From NCBI GenBank assembly GCA_030830965.1, contig JAURLX010000030.1, forward strand, positions 43,310 through 107,309: 64,000 nt of DNA, written 5' to 3'. The position numbers and the translations under genes were made by a program. The notes under the pieces were generated by a model. The model saw only the letters and a program-made list of their open reading frames with translations. It was not told the DNA's origin and did not search any database. The stretch's first letter is position 1. Every line of letters starts with the position of its first letter. Origin of the DNA: Verrucomicrobiota bacterium (GTDB taxonomy: Bacteria; Verrucomicrobiota; Verrucomicrobiia; Opitutales; UBA953). Below are positions 18,212 through 26,356 of this stretch, in pieces.

Positions 18212-18243
18212 GGCGGGGCAGGCAAGCTCTACCCTGCCCCGCC
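18212..18243 (-). terminator. 11-bp stem hairpin between cimA and the esterase start
   Basis: GGCGGGGCAGG pairs perfectly with CCTGCCCCGCC across a 10-nt loop. On the minus strand the right arm ends immediately before the ATG (18211) of the esterase and the left arm lies 20 nt beyond the cimA stop. There is no T tract. It may end cimA transcription or hold the esterase start in structure. Confidence 0.55.
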
Positions 18244-18263
18244 GCGTCCGTCAACGGCACCGC

Positions 18264-19820
18264 TCAGGCGAGCGCGTGGGAGTAGCCGTCGACGATGGCC
18301 CGGAGGGAGGCCTCTACCAGGTTTTCGCTGACCCCGACCGTGCCCCAGGAGGACCTGCCGTCAGAGGAACGGATGACCACGCGGGTCTTGGCAGCCGTGC
18401 CGTCGGAGCCCGTGAGGATGCGCACCTTGTAGTCGACGAGCTTGACCTTGGAAAGCCGCGGGAAATGGCTGACGAGCGCCTGACGCAGCGCCTGATCGAG
18501 CGCATGCACGGGGCCATCGCCCTCCGCCACCGTCGGCGTGACCTTGCCTGCGATGGAGACGCGGACGACCGCCTCGCAGTGCGCCCCGTCGCGGCCGCCG
18601 CGGGCGGCGACATGATAGGACGCGACCTCGAAAGGGGCCTTGCCGGAGCGTCCGAGGTGGCGGCGCAGAAGGAGCGCCAGGGAGGCCTCGGCGTCCTCGA
18701 AGCTCCACCCAGCGTGCTCGAGCTTCTTCAGCTCCTCGAGCGCCGCGGAGGTGGCGGGAGAATCGCGGTCAAGATCGATGCCAAGGGCCTGGGCCTTCAG
18801 CACGATGTTGCTGCGCCCTGACTGGTCGCTGACCAGGACGGTGCGCTCGTTGCCCACGGCCGCCGGGTCGACATGCTCGTAGGCGGCGGAGAACTTGCGG
18901 ACGGCATCGACATGCGTCCCGCCCTTGTGGGCGAAGGCGGCGGACCCGACCCAAGGCCGGCGCGGATCGGGGGCGAGATTGGCGACGCCGTCGACGAAGC
19001 GCGACAGGTGCGTCAGCCGACGCAGGGAGGCCGCGGGCACGCATCGCCAGCCGTGTTTGAGCTGGGCGCAGGGGATGACGGCGGTCAGGTCGCAGTTGCC
19101 GGTGCGCTCCCCGATCCCGTTCATCGTGCCCTGCACGTGAGAGGCGCCGGCCTCGAGCGCGGCGAGGGCGTTGGCCAGGCCGAGGCCCGAGTCGTCATGG
19201 GTGTGGATGCCGACCGGCACCCGGAGGGCCTTCATCGCGGCGCGCGTGGCGGCGGCCACCTCAGCGGGCAGCGACCCGCCGTTGGTGTCGCAGAGCACGA
19301 CGCGGTCCGCCCCGCCCTCGACGGCGGCCAGCATCGTCGCGAGCGCGTAAGCGGGATCCTCCTTCCATCCGTCGACGGCGTGCTCGCAGTCATAGACGAC
19401 CTCGCGGCCGTGCGACTTGAGGTGCGCGACGGTGTCGCGGATCATGGCGAGGTTCTCCTCGGGCGAGCAGCGGAGCACCTCCCGCACGTGAAGCGCGGAG
19501 GTCTTCCCGTAGATGGTCACCACCGGCGTGCCGACCTCGAGCAGGCCGCGCACCTGGGCGTCCTCGGCGGCGCGCACGCCCTTGCGGCGCGTCGAACCGA
19601 AGGCGGCCAGCTTGGCCCGCTTCAGGCGCAGCTTCTTGGCGCGGGCGAAGAACTCGACGTCACGGGGGTTGGATCCAGGCCAGCCGCCCTCGACGTAGGC
19701 CACGCCGAAGCGCTCAAGCTCGGCGGCGATGCGCAGCTTATCTTCGACGGAGAAATGGATGCCCAGCCCCTGCGAGCCGTCGCGGAGGGTGGTGTCGTAG
19801 ATTTCGATGCTGCGTGCCAT
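18264..19820 (-). CDS. cimA: Citramalate synthase
   Basis: 518 aa, matching the CimA/2-isopropylmalate synthase family. The start at 19820 gives MARSIEIYDTTLRDGSQGLG, the conserved beginning with the catalytic DTTLRDGxQ motif; the frame stays open much further upstream but overlaps a better gene on the other strand. Further motifs are VEGGWPGSNPRDVEFF, VLCDTNGGSLP and GIHTHDDSGLGLANALAALE (metal-binding His pair), GTMNGIGERTGNCDL, and a C-terminal LeuA-type regulatory domain (TPTVAEGDGPVHALDQALR). It condenses pyruvate and acetyl-CoA to citramalate, giving isoleucine without threonine deaminase. The C-terminal domain suggests feedback control by isoleucine. Confidence 0.92.
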   Translation of the reverse strand: MARSIEIYDTTLRDGSQGLGIHFSVEDKLRIAAELERFGVAYVEGGWPGSNPRDVEFFARAKKLRLKRAKLAAFGSTRRKGVRAAEDAQVRGLLEVGTPVVTIYGKTSALHVREVLRCSPEENLAMIRDTVAHLKSHGREVVYDCEHAVDGWKEDPAYALATMLAAVEGGADRVVLCDTNGGSLPAEVAAATRAAMKALRVPVGIHTHDDSGLGLANALAALEAGASHVQGTMNGIGERTGNCDLTAVIPCAQLKHGWRCVPAASLRRLTHLSRFVDGVANLAPDPRRPWVGSAAFAHKGGTHVDAVRKFSAAYEHVDPAAVGNERTVLVSDQSGRSNIVLKAQALGIDLDRDSPATSAALEELKKLEHAGWSFEDAEASLALLLRRHLGRSGKAPFEVASYHVAARGGRDGAHCEAVVRVSIAGKVTPTVAEGDGPVHALDQALRQALVSHFPRLSKVKLVDYKVRILTGSDGTAAKTRVVIRSSDGRSSWGTVGVSENLVEASLRAIVDGYSHALA

Positions 19821-20090
19821 GGTGGTGGTGAAGAGGAAGGCGTCCGTTCCGGAGTCCGCGGAACGGGGAGGCGCCGGAGGCGGTCCGTTTCGCGGGCTCA
19901 GAGCCCGATGATGCCGATAATCGCCGTGATGGAGGCACGGCCTCCCCTGATGGGGGCGGGCGTCGTGGACTGGACCTTGGCGGGCATTGGAAACGGGACT
20001 CCATAGGCGGAGGCAGGATGAGTCAAAGGCAAAGGCGCGACGGCGGGCCTGCAGGCTCGCAAAAAGGGGGTAAATGGCCTTTCTGAAGCC

Positions 20091-20840
20091 ATGCGGCTGA
20101 TTCCTGCACTGCTTCTGCTGGTGGGAGCCGCCTGTTCGCTGCAGGCCCAGTGGCAGATCTTCGCCGAGAAACTTCCGGAATCCGGCTCCTGGGCGACCTA
20201 CCGCATGGAGCGCAGCCGCGAAGGCAAAGTCTTCTCCACCGCCGACCTGCGCGTGTCGGTGACCGAAGGCGGCGATGTCGGCGGGATGCCGCACGCCTGG
20301 CTGACCATCGAGCCCGTAGGATGGCTGGGCTCCCGGGAGAAGGGCCCGCTGCGCCTCCTGCTTCCTAGAAACCTCGGCAGGTCGGGGGCGAGCCGCCTGC
20401 TGGAGAACGCAGCGGCCATCGTCTTTGAAAACCCCAAGAAGGGAGCCTACCGGATGCGGGCGGAGGATGTCGCCTGGCTGATGGACTGGGCGAACCTGAC
20501 CTACGAGAGCGAGCTCACACCAGAAGGACCGTCGGGCGAGAAGACCCTCGTCGCCGGCAAAGAGTACGCCTGCGGCAAATACCGCATGCGAACCGTGACC
20601 GCCACCGACCCTCCGCTCGTACCGAAGCAGACGATCACGATGGACGGGGCGCTGTGGCGGGACGAATCGACGCCTTTCGCGGTGGTGAAGGCGGAATGGA
20701 GCGAGAAGACCGTGAAGCGGAGCGGGACGGCGGAGGACAGACGCACGCTCACGCTGACGGGCTTCGGCAGGGGCACGCCGGGCCCGCCGCCCGGCAAGGC
20801 GGAGGCGTTCTCCCTCTGGCGGCTGATCTTCGGGAGGTGA
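20091..20840 (+). CDS. Exported protein of unknown function
   Basis: 249 aa with a signal peptide (MRLIPALLLLVGAACSLQA, cleavage likely after AQA). The mature part is probably a beta-rich periplasmic domain: it alternates charged and hydrophobic residues and has motifs such as ESGSWATYRMERSREG and HAWLTIEPVGW, recalling lipoprotein-carrier-like folds, but I do not recognise a family. It is a single-gene unit followed by a hairpin and then tRNA-Phe on the other strand. Confidence 0.7.
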   Translation: MRLIPALLLLVGAACSLQAQWQIFAEKLPESGSWATYRMERSREGKVFSTADLRVSVTEGGDVGGMPHAWLTIEPVGWLGSREKGPLRLLLPRNLGRSGASRLLENAAAIVFENPKKGAYRMRAEDVAWLMDWANLTYESELTPEGPSGEKTLVAGKEYACGKYRMRTVTATDPPLVPKQTITMDGALWRDESTPFAVVKAEWSEKTVKRSGTAEDRRTLTLTGFGRGTPGPPPGKAEAFSLWRLIFGR

Positions 20841-20845
20841 GACGG

Positions 20846-20878
20846 GCCAGCCCGCCCGGGGTCTCCGGACGGGCTGGC
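20846..20878 (+). terminator. Hairpin terminator after the exported protein gene
   Basis: A perfect 9-bp stem, GCCAGCCCG/CGGGCTGGC, with a 14-nt loop lies 5 nt past the stop codon. Only TT follows, so termination strength is uncertain. Confidence 0.6.
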
Positions 20879-20885
20879 TTGGAAG

Positions 20886-20961
20886 TGGTGGCCGGAGTCG
20901 GAATCGAACCAACGACACGACGCTCTTCAGGCGTCTGCTCTACCAACTGAGCTATCCGGCC
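20886..20961 (-). tRNA. tRNA-Phe (GAA)
   Basis: Minus-strand cloverleaf: acceptor GGCCGGA pairs with TCCGGCC, the anticodon stem GACGC/GCGTC encloses CTGAAGA (anticodon GAA), and the 3' CCA is encoded (20886-20888). The D arm reads AGCTCAGTTGGTAGAGC. Confidence 0.96.
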
Positions 20962-21033
20962 AGGATGACTGAATGGGCACGATGTCCGTGCGGCCGACGC
21001 CTGTCAACCCGACAAGCGGCGCCGACCGACCGG

Positions 21034-22278
21034 TCAGAAGGCGAACTTCCAGGGCGCCAGCCGGCGGCGGACCTCGGCGATCACCTCGCCCTCGCCGGCC
21101 TCTCCCTTGTCGGAGACGAAGGTCACGGAGAAACGGACGAACGCCCCGCAGTCGTCCCACGGCACGGTCGAGATGAGGTGCTCGGTGATCATCCACTGGG
21201 AGAAGGCCTCGCCGGATTCGAAGGTCACCGTGCCGGACGGTCCGGCGGCGGACTTCGGCGCGGGCATGTAGAGGAAGAATCCAGCGCCGGGCTTGCGCAC
21301 CTGGAAGCCGAGGCCGTCCAGGACGCCGACCAGCAGGTCCATGCGGCGCGAGTACTTCGCCGCGATCGCGCGGGGAATCGACACGTCGTCGAGGCCGGCG
21401 GCCCCGGCCTTCTGGACGCCGAGGAACTGGCCGGAGTCGGTGTTGTCCTTCACGTCGCCGTAGGCCTTGACGACGAGGGCGTTGCCGGCGACGAAGCCGA
21501 TGCGCCAACCGGTCATGTTGTGGCTCTTGGAGAGCGAGTGCAGTTCGACGGCCACGTCCTTCGCGCCGGGGACCTGGAGGATGGAGACCTGGGGGCCGGA
21601 GAAATGGAGCGACCCGTAGGCGGCGTCCTGGATCACGATGAGCCCGTGCCGCTTGGCGAAGGCCACGACCTGCTCGAAGAACTTCAGCGTGGCGCAGGCG
21701 CCGGTCGGGTTGTTGGGGTAGTTGAGGACGAGGACCTTGGCATTCGCCAGCACGTCGGCGGGGACGGAGGCCAGGTCCGGCAGGAAGCCGTTCTCGGCGG
21801 TGAGCTTCATGTTGTGCACTTGGCCACCGTAATACTTGGCATGGGTGCCGAACACGGGGTAGCCGGGGACGGTCATCAGCACATAGTCGCCGGGGTTGAT
21901 GAAGCAGGCGGGCAGGATGGAAAGCGCGGCCTTGGAGCCGATGGAGTGCAGGACCTCGGTGTCAGGGTCGACGTCGACGCCAAAGAGGCTCTTCATGTAG
22001 CGTGCGGCGGCCTGCTTGAAATCGGCGCCGCCGTTGTCGGCGTATCCGCGGTTCTCGGGCCGGGCGGCCTCGGTCTGGAGCGCCTTCACGACGGAAGGGA
22101 AAGCCATCTCGTCGGGCTCGCCCACGCCGAGGTCGATCAGGGCCACGTCCGGCTTGGCCTTGCGGGCAGCGGCCTTGGCGCGCTTGATCTTCTCGAACTT
22201 GTAGATGGCGGTCGACTTGCCGTAGTTCGAGCCGCCGATGCGGTCGGCGAAAAGCTGCTGGATATAGGGGTCGGACAT
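21034..22278 (-). CDS. dapL: LL-diaminopimelate aminotransferase
   Basis: 414 aa fold-type I PLP enzyme. Start at 22278 (MSDPYIQQLFADRIGGSNYG); the family starts with a similar FADRIGG stretch. LIDLGVGEPDEMAFP, LNYPNNPTGACATLKFF, VIQDAAYGSLHF and LHSLSKSHNMTGWRIGFVAG (with the PLP lysine in SLSKSHN) are all present. It makes LL-diaminopimelate directly from tetrahydrodipicolinate, the shortcut lysine/peptidoglycan route known in plants, chlamydiae and their relatives, which suits the phylum. Divergent from tspO. The acyl-DAP pathway genes are not in the window, so exclusivity is untested. Confidence 0.92.
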   Translation of the reverse strand: MSDPYIQQLFADRIGGSNYGKSTAIYKFEKIKRAKAAARKAKPDVALIDLGVGEPDEMAFPSVVKALQTEAARPENRGYADNGGADFKQAAARYMKSLFGVDVDPDTEVLHSIGSKAALSILPACFINPGDYVLMTVPGYPVFGTHAKYYGGQVHNMKLTAENGFLPDLASVPADVLANAKVLVLNYPNNPTGACATLKFFEQVVAFAKRHGLIVIQDAAYGSLHFSGPQVSILQVPGAKDVAVELHSLSKSHNMTGWRIGFVAGNALVVKAYGDVKDNTDSGQFLGVQKAGAAGLDDVSIPRAIAAKYSRRMDLLVGVLDGLGFQVRKPGAGFFLYMPAPKSAAGPSGTVTFESGEAFSQWMITEHLISTVPWDDCGAFVRFSVTFVSDKGEAGEGEVIAEVRRRLAPWKFAF

Positions 22279-22373
22279 GGCGTGAGACCCTCGAAAAAGA
22301 GGGGGAACGGGCACGATGGCAAGCGGTCAGAGGCCGGCCTTGCGGGATGGGGCCGTCACGGACACCCTCCGGC

Positions 22374-22886
22374 ATGGAAACGGAGCTCGAACGACTGGCC
22401 AAGGAACGGAAGGCCCGCTGCGGCGCGGGATGGTCGTGGCGGACGTCCGGACTGATGCTGCTCTGCGTGACGGTCGGGGCGGTCTCCGGTGCGGCCACCC
22501 GCGACGCGATCCCGGTCTGGTACGCCGGGCTGCAGAAGCCGGCATTCAATCCGCCCGGCTGGGTCTTCGGCCCCGTCTGGACGACGCTCTACCTGCTCCT
22601 CGGCTACTCCATGGGGCTGGCCTGGGAGCGAGGCGCCGACCGGCTGGCGAAGACGACCTTCCTCGTCCTGCTCTGCGTCAACGGCCTCTGGTCTCTGCTC
22701 TTCTTCGGCCTGCGGAGCCCGGGACTGGCGCTGATCGACATCGCAGCCTACGTGATCCTGCTGGCGACGTGGATGCGGATGCTCGCCCGTCACGACCAGA
22801 CCGCGGCGTGGTTGCAGGTCCCACATCTGCTGTGGGTCGCCTTCGCCTCCGTGCTCAACGCGAGCATCTGGTGGCTGAACAGATAA
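22374..22886 (+). CDS. tspO: TspO/MBR family membrane protein
   Basis: 170 aa with five predicted transmembrane helices. The family core WYAGLQKPAFNPPGWVFGPV followed by WTTLYLLLGYSMGL (WYxxLxKPxxxPPxWxFxPVWTxLY) is unmistakable; LWVAFASVLNASIWWLN matches the last helix. TspO proteins bind porphyrins and affect tetrapyrrole or oxidative-stress responses. The start at 22374 was chosen over 22347 because the extra nine residues show no family similarity. The stop codon overlaps the A-rich side of a bidirectional terminator. Confidence 0.93.
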   Translation: METELERLAKERKARCGAGWSWRTSGLMLLCVTVGAVSGAATRDAIPVWYAGLQKPAFNPPGWVFGPVWTTLYLLLGYSMGLAWERGADRLAKTTFLVLLCVNGLWSLLFFGLRSPGLALIDIAAYVILLATWMRMLARHDQTAAWLQVPHLLWVAFASVLNASIWWLNR

Positions 22887-22908
22887 AAGGCCCCGGAGGT
22901 CCGGGGCC
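22885..22908 (-). terminator. Bidirectional hairpin terminator
   Basis: The stem GGCCCCGG/CCGGGGCC with loop AGGT is flanked by AAAA on the left, which reads TTTT on the minus strand. It therefore ends the sugar operon (last stop at 22932) and probably also tspO on the plus strand. Confidence 0.85.
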
Positions 22909-22931
22909 TTGGCGACGGACTGTCGGGCGCC

Positions 22932-24101
22932 TCAGGCGTCGAGCTTGGTCCAGCGGGCGTTGGCCTTGGAGGACTTCACGGCGGCCTCGATGAAGGCCAT
23001 GCCGGTGACGCCGTCGTCGATCGAGGGGAAGTCGTAGCCGCCCTTCGGGGCTTTGCGGCCCTCGAGGCGGTCGGTGATGGCCTCGGCGGCGGCGCGGTAG
23101 ACGTTGGCGAAGGCCTCGATGAAGGCCTCGGGGTGGCCGAAGGGCGTGCGGGTGTACTTCTTGCAGGCCTCGCCGTTGTAGGAGTTGCCTCGGCGATGCA
23201 CCTGCCGGGGCTGGTCGAGGTACTTCACGATCAGCTCGTTGGGGTGCTCCTGGTGCCACTCGAGCGAGGCCAGGGTGCCGTAGACGCGGATGTTGAGGTT
23301 GTTCTCGTCGCCGGTGGAGATCTGCGAGGCGTGCAGCACGCCCTTCGCGCCGCCCTTGTAGCGGACGAGCATATTGGCGTCGTCATCGAGCAGGCGGCCG
23401 GGGATGTAGGTGCTGAGGTCCGCGGCGATCTCCTTGATCTCGAGGCCGGTGACGTACTGAACGAGGTTCTCGGCGTGGGTGCCGATGTCGCCCACGCAGT
23501 TGGAGACGCCCGAGCAGTTCGGGTCCATGCGCCAGTTGGCGATCTTCTGGATCTTGCCGGACTGCAGGGCGCCGATGGCGTAGCCCTGCGGGTATTCGAC
23601 GACGACCTTGTTGATCTTGCCGAGCTTGCCGGCGGCCACGAAATCGCGTGCCTCCTTGACCATCGGGTAGCCGGTGTAGTTGTGCAGCAGCGCGAAGACC
23701 AGGCCGCTCTTCTTCACGATGGCGCGGAGCTTCCTGCCCTCGGCGAGGGAAAAGGCCAAGGGCTTCTCGCAGATGACGTGGATGCCGGCCTCGAGGAAGG
23801 TCCTGGCCACGGGGTAGTGCAGGTCGTTGCGCGCGACGATCGAGACGAAGTCGATGCGCTCGCCGGGCGGGAGCTTGGACTCGGCGCGGGCCATCTCACG
23901 GTAGGAGCCGTAGACGCGGGCGGGGTGAAGGTTGAGGTCCTGCCCGGAGAGGCGGGACTTCTCGGGGTCGGAGGAGAAGGCGCCGGCGACGAGTTCGATC
24001 TTGCCGTCGAGGGCGGCCGCCATGCGGTGCACGCCGCCGATGAAGGCGCCGCGGCCGCCGCCGACCATGCCCATGCGGAGCTTGCGATTGAGTTTGGCCA
24101 T
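22932..24101 (-). CDS. Gfo/Idh/MocA family oxidoreductase
   Basis: 389 aa NAD(P)-dependent dehydrogenase. Start at 24101 (MAKLNRKLRMGMVGGGRGAF) with the Rossmann motif GMVGGGRGAFIGGVHR; HVICEKPLAFSLAEG carries the EKP motif and SNCVGDIGTHAENLV is the substrate-side GDxGxH motif. The family oxidises or reduces sugars and inositols. It lies 11 nt downstream of another Gfo/Idh gene and is the last gene of the xyl unit. Two such enzymes together with an isomerase-type TIM barrel suggest keto-sugar or inositol chemistry; the substrate is not known. Confidence 0.85.
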   Translation of the reverse strand: MAKLNRKLRMGMVGGGRGAFIGGVHRMAAALDGKIELVAGAFSSDPEKSRLSGQDLNLHPARVYGSYREMARAESKLPPGERIDFVSIVARNDLHYPVARTFLEAGIHVICEKPLAFSLAEGRKLRAIVKKSGLVFALLHNYTGYPMVKEARDFVAAGKLGKINKVVVEYPQGYAIGALQSGKIQKIANWRMDPNCSGVSNCVGDIGTHAENLVQYVTGLEIKEIAADLSTYIPGRLLDDDANMLVRYKGGAKGVLHASQISTGDENNLNIRVYGTLASLEWHQEHPNELIVKYLDQPRQVHRRGNSYNGEACKKYTRTPFGHPEAFIEAFANVYRAAAEAITDRLEGRKAPKGGYDFPSIDDGVTGMAFIEAAVKSSKANARWTKLDA

Positions 24102-24112
24102 GTGGATGAGGT

Positions 24113-25195
24113 TCAGAGGGAGACGGGCTTGCCGGACTTGGCGGACGCGTAGACAGCGTCGATGACCTGCATGAGGCGGTAGGCCTGCTCGGGGGTGTTG
24201 AGGGGCTTGGCGCGGCCTTCGATCGCCTCGATGAAGTTGGCGGCGGAGCCGATGCGGCCCATATCCTCGCAAGCGGGGGTGACGATGGAGCGGTTCACAC
24301 TGTTGCCGTTCTCCTGGACGTAGAGCTCGCAGGCGTCGATGGCGGTGTCGTCGAGGCCATCGATGCCGAAGAGACGCTCGACCTTGCCGCCGGCCTTGGT
24401 GCCCTGGAAGACGACCGAGACCTCCTCGCGCTTGACCATCTCGGCCCAGGAGACCTGCAGGGTGAGCACCTGGCCGGTCTTGAAGGTGACGAGGGCGTGG
24501 GCGGCGTTCTCGACGTCGGTGGTGCCGCCGACCTTGTCGGGGATGCCCCAGGGCCCCTTGAAGGATTTGTCCTGGATGAAGTCACTGAAGGTCTGGCCGA
24601 GGACGTGCGCAGGCTCGGGATAGCCCATGAAGTACATCGCGAGGTCGACCATGTGGAGGAGGTCGATGAGGGGTCCGCCGCCGGACAGCTCCTTGGTGGT
24701 GAACCAGCCGCCGAAGCCAGGGATGCCGGTGCGGCGGATCCACTTCGCCTGGGCGGAGTTGATCTTCCCGACGACGCCCTGCTCGACGTACTTCATCATG
24801 GCCTGAGACTCGGGACGGGCGCGGTTGTTGAAATTGAACATCACGTGCTTCCCGGCCTTCTTGGAAGCGGCGACGATCTCGAGCACCTCGGGGGCGCTCA
24901 GCGCGGGCGGCTTCTCGCAGAACACGTGCTTGCCGGCGTTGAGGCACTGGATGGCGAGGGGCGCATGGAACTTGTTCGGGACGATGACGCTGACGGCCTG
25001 GATCTCCTTGCGCTCCGCAAGCATGGTCTCAACCGACTCGTAGTGATGGGGGATCCCCCACTTCTCGGCGGCCTTCTTGGCGGCGCCCGGCGCGGGATCC
25101 GCGACGGCGACGATCTCGGCGCCGGCCCGCTTGAAGCCCGCCGCGTGATACTGGAGCATGCCGCCCGCTCCGATGACTCCGACTTTGGTGGCCAT
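24113..25195 (-). CDS. Gfo/Idh/MocA family oxidoreductase
   Basis: 360 aa. Start at 25195 (MATKVGVIGAGGMLQYHAAG) with a GxGGxxxxH Rossmann motif. VFCEKPPALSAPEVLEIVAA holds the EKP triad; GGGPLIDLLHMVDLAMYFMG is the catalytic-face motif (GGGxLxDxGxHxxD), here with Leu-Leu-His. It is encoded 20 nt downstream of the TIM-barrel gene in the same direction. The two dehydrogenases are clearly different in sequence, so they probably catalyse different steps. Confidence 0.87.
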   Translation of the reverse strand: MATKVGVIGAGGMLQYHAAGFKRAGAEIVAVADPAPGAAKKAAEKWGIPHHYESVETMLAERKEIQAVSVIVPNKFHAPLAIQCLNAGKHVFCEKPPALSAPEVLEIVAASKKAGKHVMFNFNNRARPESQAMMKYVEQGVVGKINSAQAKWIRRTGIPGFGGWFTTKELSGGGPLIDLLHMVDLAMYFMGYPEPAHVLGQTFSDFIQDKSFKGPWGIPDKVGGTTDVENAAHALVTFKTGQVLTLQVSWAEMVKREEVSVVFQGTKAGGKVERLFGIDGLDDTAIDACELYVQENGNSVNRSIVTPACEDMGRIGSAANFIEAIEGRAKPLNTPEQAYRLMQVIDAVYASAKSGKPVSL

Positions 25196-25215
25196 GGTCT
25201 TGGTCGGGTCAGGGT

Positions 25216-26280
25216 TCACTTCTTGCCCTGCGCGGCCTTGTCGAAGGCGGCGTCGAAGGCGACCTTGTTGGTCGGGAAGGCGAGCTTCTTGACGAAGGCG
25301 CAGGATTCGGCGGCGCCGAAGAAGCGATCCATGCGGCCGTCCTCCCACTCGATGGAGAGCGGGCCGGCGTAGCCGACGTCGTTGAGGGCGACGATGACGT
25401 CCTCGAACTTGATGTCGCCGCGTCCGACGGAGCGGAAGTCCCAGGCGCGACGGGCGTCGCAGAAATCCGTGTGCCCGCCGAACACGCCGACGGTGCCGTC
25501 GCCGTGGCCCCACCAGACGTCCTTCATGTGGGCGTGGTGGATCTGGCGGCCGAAGGTGCGGATGAACTTCACGTAATCGACGCCCTGGTAGCCGAGGTGG
25601 CTGGGGTCGTAGTTGAAGCCGAAGCGCTTGTGATTGCCGACGGCGTCCAGCGCACGCTGGGCGGAGGCGATGTCGAACGCGATCTCGGTGGGGTGGACTT
25701 CGAGGCCGAAGTAGACGTCGTGCTTCTCGAACGCCTCAAGGATGGGCTTCCAGCGACGGGCGAAGTCGTCGAAGCCCTTCTGGAGGTAGGCCTGGTTGGT
25801 GGGCGGGAAGGCATAGAGGGCGTGCCAGATGGAGGAGCCGGTGAAGCCGTTGACAACGGTCTTGCCGGAGCCGGGGGCCTTGCCGGCCATGTAGGCCTTG
25901 CCGGCGTCGAAGAACTTGCGGGCAGCCTGGGCGGTCAGGGCCATCTCGGCGCAGGCGCGCTGACGGACGCCCTCGGGATCGCCGTCACCCCAGACGTGGG
26001 CGGGCAGGATGCACTGGTGGCGTTCGTCGATGTTGTCGCAGGTGGCCTGGCCGACGAGGTGCGAGGAGATGGCCCAGCAGCCGAGGTCATGCTTCTTCAG
26101 GAGCTCCCAGACGGACTCCACATAGCCCTTCTCGTTCACGGCCCGGGTGACGTCGAAGTGGTCGCCCCAGCAGGCGAGCTCCACGCCGTCGTAGCCCATG
26201 GCTTTTACCTTCGGGAGCAGGTCGGCGATCTTGAGGTCGGCCCACTGGCCGGTGAAGAGGGTGACAGGGCGCTGGGACAT
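25216..26280 (-). CDS. Sugar phosphate isomerase/epimerase-type TIM barrel
   Basis: 354 aa of the AP-endonuclease-2/xylose-isomerase-like superfamily. [32 protein letters not shown] (Glu and His metal ligands), [16 protein letters not shown] and [11 protein letters not shown] give the set of metal-binding residues typical of these barrels, and [13 protein letters not shown] holds the last Glu. Relatives include inosose dehydratase, hydroxypyruvate isomerase and 3-keto-sugar epimerases. Context with two Gfo/Idh genes fits this. No signal peptide is visible, so it is cytoplasmic. Confidence 0.82.
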   Translation of the reverse strand: MSQRPVTLFTGQWADLKIADLLPKVKAMGYDGVELACWGDHFDVTRAVNEKGYVESVWELLKKHDLGCWAISSHLVGQATCDNIDERHQCILPAHVWGDGDPEGVRQRACAEMALTAQAARKFFDAGKAYMAGKAPGSGKTVVNGFTGSSIWHALYAFPPTNQAYLQKGFDDFARRWKPILEAFEKHDVYFGLEVHPTEIAFDIASAQRALDAVGNHKRFGFNYDPSHLGYQGVDYVKFIRTFGRQIHHAHMKDVWWGHGDGTVGVFGGHTDFCDARRAWDFRSVGRGDIKFEDVIVALNDVGYAGPLSIEWEDGRMDRFFGAAESCAFVKKLAFPTNKVAFDAAFDKAAQGKK

Positions 26281-26356
26281 GGTGGTCGGGGGGTTAGCCC
26301 ACTATGTCAGCCGACGCCCCGCCACAGTTCAAGCGGGCAATGCTCACAGAGGCGCC

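Noticed and set aside
19821..20918. N-terminal extension of the citramalate synthase frame to 20918
   Set aside because: The extension is antisense to an exported-protein gene with a signal peptide; the catalytic motif begins at the start codon 19820.
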